From contig NZ_MIEQ01000024.1 of the NCBI RefSeq assembly GCF_001968815.1, positions 1-64,000 of the forward strand: a DNA stretch of 64,000 nt, written 5' to 3'. The DNA comes from Motiliproteus sp. MSK22-1. Lineage in GTDB: Bacteria > Pseudomonadota > Gammaproteobacteria > Pseudomonadales > Balneatricaceae. A program made the position numbers and the translations under genes. The notes beneath the pieces were generated by a model that did no database searches, had not been told where the DNA came from, and worked only from the letters and a program-made list of their open reading frames with translations. Shown one piece after another: positions 8,311-15,221 of the stretch. Position 1 is the first letter of the stretch. Each line of letters begins with the position of its first letter.

Positions 8311-8970
8311 ATGAAAAAATCAGAAATAATTAATAAACGCAGCCTGGAGGATCAGGCTGCGGACTTGCTTCGTCAGGATATTACCAATGGTGATCTGACT
8401 CCGGGGACCCGACTGATCGAGACAGCGCTCGCAAAAGAATATGGGTTATCTCGGGGAACCATTCGTATTGCGCTACATCAACTGGGCTCGGAAGGGCTGG
8501 TTACTCAGGTTCCCTATGCGGGGTGGTCTGTTTCCAGTTTGGATGATCAGGATATCTGGGAACTCTATACCTTGCGAGCTACATTGGAAGGAATGGCTGC
8601 CCGGCTGGCTGCCGGAAAAATCTGTGATCAAGGTATCAGTCGGCTACAGCTCTCATTTCAACGGCTGTTAGCTCTTTGTCAAGGAGATGACTTGCAGGCG
8701 ATAACCCGGGCAGACCTGGATCTTCACAGAACGATCATCGATTTATCGGGCCATAAGCGTTTGGCTCAGCAATATCGTTTGGTTGAAAACCAGTTTCTAG
8801 CCTATATAGCAGCCGCTAACCGTACCTTTGATCCGCATCTGGTTGGCAAAAGCCATCAGGCATTGGTAACGGCTATCTGCAACGGTGATGGTGAGTTGGC
8901 TGAAGAGGAAGCGGTTAAGAACATCACGGGTTTTGAGCAATTACAGGAAGAACTGACCCTCCATAGCTGA
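8311..8970 (+). CDS. GntR-family transcriptional regulator, FCD (FadR C-terminal) subfamily
   Basis: This 219-residue regulator has an N-terminal winged helix at about residues 10-75 (AADLLRQDITNGDLTPGTRL, then AKEYGLSRGTIRIALHQLGSEGLV). The all-helical FCD ligand domain follows, with the typical helix start ELYTLRATLEGMAARLA and metal-ligand-like residues in DLDLHRTIIDLSGH and SHQALVTAICNGD. Such regulators sense small organic acids and usually repress a neighbouring catabolic unit. The adjacent minus-strand unit of two enolase-superfamily enzymes and a BCCT transporter is the likely target. A clear Shine-Dalgarno site before the ATG is lacking. Confidence 0.85.
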   Translation: MKKSEIINKRSLEDQAADLLRQDITNGDLTPGTRLIETALAKEYGLSRGTIRIALHQLGSEGLVTQVPYAGWSVSSLDDQDIWELYTLRATLEGMAARLAAGKICDQGISRLQLSFQRLLALCQGDDLQAITRADLDLHRTIIDLSGHKRLAQQYRLVENQFLAYIAAANRTFDPHLVGKSHQALVTAICNGDGELAEEEAVKNITGFEQLQEELTLHS

Positions 8971-9061
8971 TCCCATACAAAACACTGGAAGTGATCTGGG
9001 AGCTGATCTGCTTAGGTTTTAAGCTTGGTTCGTTTATCGCTGGTACGGACGGGTCGGCAGC

Positions 9062-10192
9062 TTAGCTGACCCGGTAGCGCTCAATGGTTTTCTGGTTGAG
9101 ATTGATACCAAGACCTGGTGTTTCCGGCACGGATAACATTCCCTGTGGATCGATCTGCAGGTTCTCCTCGGTTAATTCCCAGCGTAACAAAGAGCTGGAC
9201 GTGGAAAACTCCGCCCATTCTTCAGTTTCATGCTGTGCCAGGAAGTGTAGATTGCTGGCCAGGGTCAGATCGGTATTCCAACCGTGGGGGACCAGTCGGC
9301 AATCACGCTCTGTAGCCATTTCAGCAATCTTCTGGAGTCCGGTAAAGCCACCTACCCAGCTGATATCCGGCTGAGCAATCTGGATCTTCCCTTCATCAAA
9401 CATTGATTCCCATTCGGCAGGGGCGGTCAGGCCTGTGTCACCAGCTCCAATGGCAATCCCGCAGTTACTGAGCCGTCGATGCTGATGGATGGCATCTAGA
9501 GGAAAAGGAGCCTCCAGCCAGTGTACATTGCAATCTCTGAGGGCTGGTAGTAGTGGTTCCAGTTCCTCATAGTGACTAAAGCTGGCAGTGGCATCCAGCA
9601 TTAACTGCATGTCTGGACCGACATGTTTACGGGCTGCCTGCAGCAACTCAATAGCGAGATCAGTCTGCTCCCGCCAAAAGGGATCGATGGCAATTTTCAG
9701 CGCTTTAACCGGGTATGCGAGTCCGATGTCGATGGAGCGTCGCACTTCATCTGTTGTACATCCGAGCGGATAAATTGTGGTATAGGCTGGTAACTTTTTT
9801 CGTTGGACAGATCCCAGCAGTTGGTGTACCGGTTTACCTTCCAGTTTTCCAAGTATGTCCCAGAGAGCGATATCCACTCCGCTGATTGCATGCATAACCA
9901 CACCACGACGGCCACAGTAGCTGGTTTGGTGGTACATCTTATGCCATAGTTGGCAAATATCAGTGGGGTCTTCACCCAGCAGAATGGACTTAAGACCCAT
10001 TAGCGTATTGATCCGGGGTGGAGCTTCGACGATCGCTTTAATCACGGAGGGAAGACTATCCACTTCAGATGTTCCGGTGATTCCAGCATCAGTTGAGACC
10101 TGTACCAGACAACCGTTATTTGTCGGATCCAGATCGAGTTTTCGTCTGCCAGGTACTCTGAGTTCAATGACTTCAATATTGGTGATTTTCAT
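9062..10192 (-). CDS. enolase-superfamily (mandelate racemase subgroup) acid-sugar dehydratase or racemase
   Basis: This 376-residue protein has an N-terminal capping domain and a TIM barrel. Barrel landmarks in order are K166 in VKALKIAID (second Lys of the usual KxK missing), metal ligands D200 (LMLDA), E227 (WLEAPF) and D252 (GAGDTG, Asp where Glu is common), then D275 in QPDI and H303 in VPHGW. The last two form the His-Asp dyad of the mandelate racemase subgroup. Typical reactions are dehydration or epimerisation of sugar acids. The substrate cannot be read from sequence. It is three bases downstream of the second enolase-like gene, so the two are probably translated from one mRNA with the BCCT transporter. 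Confidence 0.85.
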   Translation of the reverse strand: MKITNIEVIELRVPGRRKLDLDPTNNGCLVQVSTDAGITGTSEVDSLPSVIKAIVEAPPRINTLMGLKSILLGEDPTDICQLWHKMYHQTSYCGRRGVVMHAISGVDIALWDILGKLEGKPVHQLLGSVQRKKLPAYTTIYPLGCTTDEVRRSIDIGLAYPVKALKIAIDPFWREQTDLAIELLQAARKHVGPDMQLMLDATASFSHYEELEPLLPALRDCNVHWLEAPFPLDAIHQHRRLSNCGIAIGAGDTGLTAPAEWESMFDEGKIQIAQPDISWVGGFTGLQKIAEMATERDCRLVPHGWNTDLTLASNLHFLAQHETEEWAEFSTSSSLLRWELTEENLQIDPQGMLSVPETPGLGINLNQKTIERYRVS

Positions 10193-10195
10193 TCG

Positions 10196-11314
10196 CTATC
10201 CACCGATCTGATATTGCCAGATCGCCTGTTTATCTATCTGCGACCAGTTCATTTCAATTCCGAGTCCGGCTCCAGCAGGGGCCTTAGCGATGCCATCTTC
10301 AGTACGAATCGGGGTCAGACAAAAGGCTTCATGGCTGGCTTGGGGAACGGGTTGCTCAAAGTAGGTTGCATTAGGAATGGACAGCATCAGATGCAGATTG
10401 GCAGCCTGTGTTGGGGTATAGCCCCAGGATTGCAGTTCCAGCGGTAAGTCATGGGTCTGGGCCAGCGCTGCGATTGTACGAGTAGCAGTGAAGCCTCCTG
10501 CGTAGGTAACATCTGTTCTTAGGGCATCCCAGGACCGTTGTTCTATTCCAAGGGTCATTAACCCGGGTGATAACAGTGTATTACCTGCTGGAAGTATCGG
10601 TACTCTGGTGTGTCGACGTAGCTCCGCGTAACCCGCGAGGTCTGTATCGACCATGGGGGCTTCGAGCCAGATACAATTCATCCGCTCCAGTCTTTTGGCA
10701 ATCACCAGGGCATCCTGCCGGCTATAGCGTTCTTCCAGATCGATCATAAAGGCCAGATCATGACCAAATGTTCTGTCAATGGTGTCCAGCAGCGCCAAGT
10801 CTTGATCCAGATCGCACCAGACATGAAACTTTACGGTATTAAAGCCCTGCTGTTGTAAGTTATGGACAAAGTCTACATAGGCTGTCGTAGTATCCAGAAA
10901 CGGGGTGCTTGCATAGGAACGGATATGATCCCGGCTACCTCCAAGTAACTGGTAAAGAGGCAGATCCATGGCTTTGGCTTTCAGGTCCCATAATGCGATA
11001 TCTATGGCCGATTGAGGCTTAGGTGTCATACTGTTGTAGCGTGTCATTAAATGGCCCCAGATTGCGTCAGTGTCCCAGGCGTTAACACCGATCAAATCCG
11101 CTAGTAAAGGCTTCAGTGCTGCGCCCGGAGCCTCGTCGAAACAGTGCTCCGAATAGGTGGTGATTCCAGCCATGCCCTCCAGTCCGCAGCGAGTTTTCAG
11201 TCGAAGCAGGGTCAGGGTTTCATAGACCTCGCCCATATCTGCTGCCAGCCGGCAGCGAGTTACGTCAGGGCCAACGACGAATAACTCAGCGCTATTGATT
11301 ACAAGTTCTTTCAT
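10196..11314 (-). CDS. enolase-superfamily protein with atypical active site
   Basis: This member has about 372 residues. The start at 11314 (MKELV) has GTGGA upstream and gives a normal N-terminus; an upstream ATG would add 20 unlikely residues. Motifs are K162-F-H164 instead of KxK, metal ligands D192 and E218 (WLEAPM), and N245 in LPAGN where the third acidic ligand usually sits. D268 is retained, but the dyad histidine is replaced by Gln (Q295 in LELQSWG). It therefore cannot use the classical His-Asp base. It may run one-base chemistry through the KxH lysine or histidine, or have lost catalysis. It lies between the BCCT transporter gene and the partner enzyme. Confidence 0.8.
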   Translation of the reverse strand: MKELVINSAELFVVGPDVTRCRLAADMGEVYETLTLLRLKTRCGLEGMAGITTYSEHCFDEAPGAALKPLLADLIGVNAWDTDAIWGHLMTRYNSMTPKPQSAIDIALWDLKAKAMDLPLYQLLGGSRDHIRSYASTPFLDTTTAYVDFVHNLQQQGFNTVKFHVWCDLDQDLALLDTIDRTFGHDLAFMIDLEERYSRQDALVIAKRLERMNCIWLEAPMVDTDLAGYAELRRHTRVPILPAGNTLLSPGLMTLGIEQRSWDALRTDVTYAGGFTATRTIAALAQTHDLPLELQSWGYTPTQAANLHLMLSIPNATYFEQPVPQASHEAFCLTPIRTEDGIAKAPAGAGLGIEMNWSQIDKQAIWQYQIGG

Positions 11315-11395
11315 CAACAGATTCCACTCTTTATAGATGTCTGAATGAGTTTTGGACGACAATCTTTGTTGCATCAGACTGCCGTCCTGGCAGGC

Positions 11396-12973
11396 CTACT
11401 GAGCAGTGGCTACAGAGGAGGCAGTCAGGGTGGGTGGAGTTTCACTGCTGGAGGTTCCAACAGCAGGAATTCCATGGCGTTCGTCATGATGTAACCAGCG
11501 AACAAGTGATATAGCCATAATTGTTGTGATAAACAGTTGCGGTAGGGCCAGTGTAATCGCTGCTGTCTGCAATGCTTTTAAACCTCCGACAAACATCAGG
11601 CTCAATGGCAAACCGGCCAAAGCAAAAGCCCAGAATAATCGTTGCCAGCGAGCTGGATGCTCATCTTCCTGAAGTTCGGTGGTGGCGACTGCGGCCATGG
11701 TGTAGGCAGCAGAGTCAAATTGAGTTGCCAGAAAGATAAGAGCCAGGATACAGAACAGTGGCAATACGATGGTGGATAACGGCAAAGAGTTAATCACCGC
11801 GATGATTGCTGCGGGCGCTCCATTGTCGTTGAGCAGGCTGGTGACCGATAGAATATCGTTCAGCTCCAGGTGCATGGCATAGTTGCCTAACGCACCGAAG
11901 TAGGCCCAGCAACCCAGACTGCCAAAAACCAGCATACCAGTGATGACTTGACGGATGGTGCGACCACGAGAGATCTTGGCTACAAATAACCCCATAAAAG
12001 GTCCGTAAGCGATCCACCAGGCCCAGTAAAAGATAGTCCAACCCTCAGGAAAACCGGAATTGGTAATGGGATCAGTCCAGAAGTTCATCTGGATAAAGTT
12101 CTGGAACATCAATCCAAGACCGTTGGTGGTGGTTTTAAGAATAAATAAGGTAGGACCTGCCACGACAATGAAAACAAGCAGTGCAATCGCCAGCCAGACG
12201 TTGATATCGCTTAGGATTTTGATGCCTTTTTTCAGGCCGGAATAGGCACTGATTCCGAAGATGACGGTGCACAGAAGCATGACAAAAATGCTCAGACCAA
12301 ACGAGTTCTCAATACTGAATACTTCACTGAGACCGGCAGCAACCATCGGAGTACCCAAACCAAGGCTGGTTCCGACACCTCCCAGCAGACCGAACATAAA
12401 AAGAATATCAATCACTCGACCCAGCGGGCCGCGGGCGTGTTTTCCCAATACGCCTTCGCAGGCCGCGCTTAACTTAAGGGTTGGCTGTTTGCGTACATGG
12501 TAGAGATAGGCCAGGGGGATGGCAGGTACACCATAAAAGGCCCAGGCAGTAATACCCCAATGGAACATGCCATAAGTTGCGGCCCATTCGGCAGCTTTAT
12601 CTGAGTTGGCTTCCAGGCCCAGAGGAGGGGATTGCAGGTAATAGGCCCACTCGATGGTGCCCCAATAAAGAATACCGGAACCGATTCCTGCGCAAAACAG
12701 CATACCTGCCCAACTAAAGGAGGTGAACTCTTGCTGGTCTTCCGGGCTTCCCAGCTTTACTGCTCCGAATCGGCTCATAGCCAGCCATAGCAGCAGGCCG
12801 ACAGCGGCAATACCTCCCCAAAGATAAAGTATGCCAAACTTTGAAGTCATCACTCCAAATGCGGCGTTTATAAAATCATTCGCCTGCTCTTGCATAACCA
12901 GCAATGGAACACAGATGCCGAGAAGAACCACTAGTGTGGCGCTAAAGGTCGGCCAATCAGTACGGACGCCCAT
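11396..12973 (-). CDS. BCCT-family transporter (betaine/carnitine/choline type)
   Basis: This 525-residue protein has about 12 transmembrane segments. The family signature WTIFYWAWWIAYGPFMG is followed by LFVAKISRGRTIRQV. The start at 12973 is chosen because AGAGG lies nine bases upstream; a further in-frame ATG at 13033 has no such site. BCCT carriers import quaternary-ammonium or related zwitterionic compounds with Na+ or H+. Here it heads a unit with two enolase-superfamily enzymes, so its cargo is probably a catabolic substrate rather than only an osmoprotectant. That is inference from context. Confidence 0.9.
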   Translation of the reverse strand: MGVRTDWPTFSATLVVLLGICVPLLVMQEQANDFINAAFGVMTSKFGILYLWGGIAAVGLLLWLAMSRFGAVKLGSPEDQQEFTSFSWAGMLFCAGIGSGILYWGTIEWAYYLQSPPLGLEANSDKAAEWAATYGMFHWGITAWAFYGVPAIPLAYLYHVRKQPTLKLSAACEGVLGKHARGPLGRVIDILFMFGLLGGVGTSLGLGTPMVAAGLSEVFSIENSFGLSIFVMLLCTVIFGISAYSGLKKGIKILSDINVWLAIALLVFIVVAGPTLFILKTTTNGLGLMFQNFIQMNFWTDPITNSGFPEGWTIFYWAWWIAYGPFMGLFVAKISRGRTIRQVITGMLVFGSLGCWAYFGALGNYAMHLELNDILSVTSLLNDNGAPAAIIAVINSLPLSTIVLPLFCILALIFLATQFDSAAYTMAAVATTELQEDEHPARWQRLFWAFALAGLPLSLMFVGGLKALQTAAITLALPQLFITTIMAISLVRWLHHDERHGIPAVGTSSSETPPTLTASSVATAQ

Positions 12974-13085
12974 TGTATATACCTCTTTTTTTGTTTTATT
13001 CGGTGGCGATCTGAAAAGCTGTGTATTCATCATCGCCTTCGATGGGATCTCATTCAGAGATTCTGAACTTTAGCATGTTTTTGTA

Positions 13086-13100
13086 GATTGTCCAACAATC
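13086..13100. promoter_or_regulatory. candidate GntR operator upstream of the BCCT gene
   Basis: GATTGTCCAACAATC is a perfect palindrome with six-base arms and a three-base centre, a common layout for FCD-type GntR sites. It lies about 115 bp upstream of the chosen BCCT start. Confidence 0.45.
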
Positions 13101-13454
13101 ATCAATTTTGCGTGAATTTGCTACTTTCATCAGGAGGCTTCATTTGGCGACTGCTGATCAGCAAGGTCTTGAACAGGTGTCAGCAGTGATAATGGATATT
13201 CTTCCGGCAGCAGACTGATCAAAGCGCTGTCTTTTCAGTGTGCAATTGTCGGATTGAAAACGGGCAAATAGCTGGAGATACAACTACGCTGATTGTAGGT
13301 ACATTTGTGGATACCGGTAGTTCAGGAAACTGAAAACAAACAGTTAGACCACGGAAGGTCCCGAAGGGCGGGTTTTATCGTGGTTGTCCGCTCGATTTTT
13401 TATGCTGGCTAAATTACAGGAAAGGACCTGTCATGTTGCTGAGGCTGGATTGAC

Positions 13455-13480
13455 CTGGCTGGCATTCTGTTGCCAGCCAG
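13455..13480. repeat. perfect 10-bp inverted repeat (stable hairpin)
   Basis: CTGGCTGGCA and TGCCAGCCAG flank a six-base loop. It is about 90 bp before the LysM/FecR start and is not followed by a T-run. A leader-RNA structure is more likely than a terminator. Confidence 0.6.
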
Positions 13481-13569
13481 GAAGATAGTGCACTGAAATA
13501 TGTTGGTTCTCTAATCAATGAGGAAGCCTGGTACTGATTGGCAACTCTATGGAGTCGGAGGAAGGGGAT

Positions 13570-15219
13570 ATGATGCTGACCTGTTTCAGGCGCTCAATGC
13601 GTACTTGGTTAGTAACTTTACTGTTTGGAATCTCTTATGTTAATCCGGCGAATTCTGCGTCGGAGTGGGTCTATACCGTTAGTGATGGTGATACATTATG
13701 GACTCTTAGTGCGACCTACCTGAATAAGCTTAGTTACTGGAAACAATTACAGAAAATCAATGGCATCAAGAATCCGAATATGATCAAACCGGGTACGAGG
13801 TTACGTATCCCTTTGGCTTGGATTCGGGTGGAACCGGCCCCTGCTGTTATTACCGCTGTGATCGGGGAGGTACGATTACTTCAATCGGGCGCTGATCAAT
13901 ATTTTCCGGTAGCTGCCAATACGCTGCTTCATCTGGGGGATCGTCTGGAAACCGGTGACTCGACGACTGTTACAATACGCTTTGCCGATGGGACGACGGT
14001 TACTGTTCACGAGAAAAGCCAGGTCTCTTTGGATCACCTCAATGTCTATGGCGACACCGGAATGGTGGATTCGCGTCTGCGTTTGCAGCAGGGCCGTATT
14101 GATACCAAAGCCAAACGGGCCAGCGGCCCGGGAAGCCGCTTTGAAATTCACACTCCGTCGGCCATCAGTGCAGTGCGGGGCACCGTTTATCGGACCGCTG
14201 CCGATAACAGTGCGACATCCAGAGTCGAAGTTATCGGGGGGCAGGTCAGTGTATCTGCTGGAGCGAAACGAGAACTGATCTCTGCCGGTTTTGGCACTGT
14301 TGTAGAGCGGGGAAAGGCTCCCTTACAGCCTCAGAAACTGCTGCAATCGCCGGTCATTGATGCAGTACCCGATAAGTTAGAGCGTATTTCCTGGCCCATT
14401 ACCTGGCAGGCTAACCCTCTTGCAAAAGGGTATCGTGTGGAGGTTTCGGCTGAAAGTACATTTGATACCCTGCTTTGGCAGCGAGCCAGCTCTTCGAACC
14501 GAATCCAATTTCCAGACCTTCCCGATGGACATTATTTCCTGCGACTGAGAGCGATTGATCAGTTGGGGCTTGAAGGGTTGAATGCTCAGCGGACAATTCA
14601 TCTGGATGCTCATCCGGAACCTCCGGTCCCTCTTCAGCCTGCCGATGGTGAAGTGATACGCGGAACTGTTCCTGAATTACGCTGGACTGCCGTTACCGGA
14701 GCGCATCGCTATCGATTGCAGGTTGCTTCTGATCTGCGGTTTGAGCAGCTGTTAATAGATGATGACAGCCTGGATAGGACAACATTGCAATCTCAGGATA
14801 CGGCCCGGGTCGGAACCTATTTTTGGCGACTTGCTACTATTGCTGAGGATGGCGAGCAAGGACCCTTTGCGCCTTTCCGAACAGTCGTGGTGAAACCGGT
14901 TCCGGTTAAACCAGAGCCTGAACTCAGTGTTAACAGCGATTCGGTACTGGCGTCCTGGAGTAAAGGAGGACCGGGGCAAACTTACCAGGTTCAGGTAGCC
15001 TCGAACGAGGAATTTGATCCGTTGTTGCAGGATGAAACTGTTTCCGAGCCTCGCATATGGCTCGAACGGGAATACAGTAATCTACGTTTTATGCGTATCC
15101 GTGCTATAGAGCCCGATGGTTATCAGGGCCCCTGGGGAACCCGTCAGCGTATTTATCCACCCCCCGATAAAGGCTGGCTGTTTGTCGTCGTTCCAGGAAT
15201 TTTTGGCTTGCTGTTTTAG
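13570..15219 (+). CDS. exported LysM-FecR domain protein with fibronectin-like repeats
   Basis: This protein has about 549 residues. The start at 13570 follows AGGAAGGGG. A signal peptide (RTWLVTLLFGISYVNPANSA) is followed by a LysM peptidoglycan-binding domain (VYTVSDGDTLWTLSATYLNK ... MIKPGTRLRIP). A FecR domain comes next, from GDRLETGDSTTVTIRFADGT to VRGTVYRTAAD. Three beta-sandwich repeats follow, each with a W..v.GA..YRLQVASD..F-type core. A short hydrophobic C-terminus ends the protein. It is two bases upstream of the CHASE2-GGDEF-EAL gene, the common pairing in which a periplasmic FecR protein is thought to feed the CHASE2 sensor. Confidence 0.88.
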   Translation: MMLTCFRRSMRTWLVTLLFGISYVNPANSASEWVYTVSDGDTLWTLSATYLNKLSYWKQLQKINGIKNPNMIKPGTRLRIPLAWIRVEPAPAVITAVIGEVRLLQSGADQYFPVAANTLLHLGDRLETGDSTTVTIRFADGTTVTVHEKSQVSLDHLNVYGDTGMVDSRLRLQQGRIDTKAKRASGPGSRFEIHTPSAISAVRGTVYRTAADNSATSRVEVIGGQVSVSAGAKRELISAGFGTVVERGKAPLQPQKLLQSPVIDAVPDKLERISWPITWQANPLAKGYRVEVSAESTFDTLLWQRASSSNRIQFPDLPDGHYFLRLRAIDQLGLEGLNAQRTIHLDAHPEPPVPLQPADGEVIRGTVPELRWTAVTGAHRYRLQVASDLRFEQLLIDDDSLDRTTLQSQDTARVGTYFWRLATIAEDGEQGPFAPFRTVVVKPVPVKPEPELSVNSDSVLASWSKGGPGQTYQVQVASNEEFDPLLQDETVSEPRIWLEREYSNLRFMRIRAIEPDGYQGPWGTRQRIYPPPDKGWLFVVVPGIFGLLF

Positions 15220-15221
15220 TC

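Larger units (their letters stand above)
12974..13569. other. 596-bp divergent intergenic region
   Basis: It separates the BCCT unit (minus) from the LysM/FecR gene (plus). It contains a 15-bp palindrome at 13086-13100, a second CAATTGTCG motif at about 13242-13250, an ACCACG/CGTGGT-bounded structured stretch near 13346-13384 and a perfect ten-base-pair hairpin at 13455-13480. No ORF with coding character was seen. Confidence 0.6.

Noticed and set aside
13300-13540. c-di-GMP riboswitch upstream of the CHASE2 operon
   Set aside because: Conserved GEMM blocks could not be found by eye, although hairpins are present.
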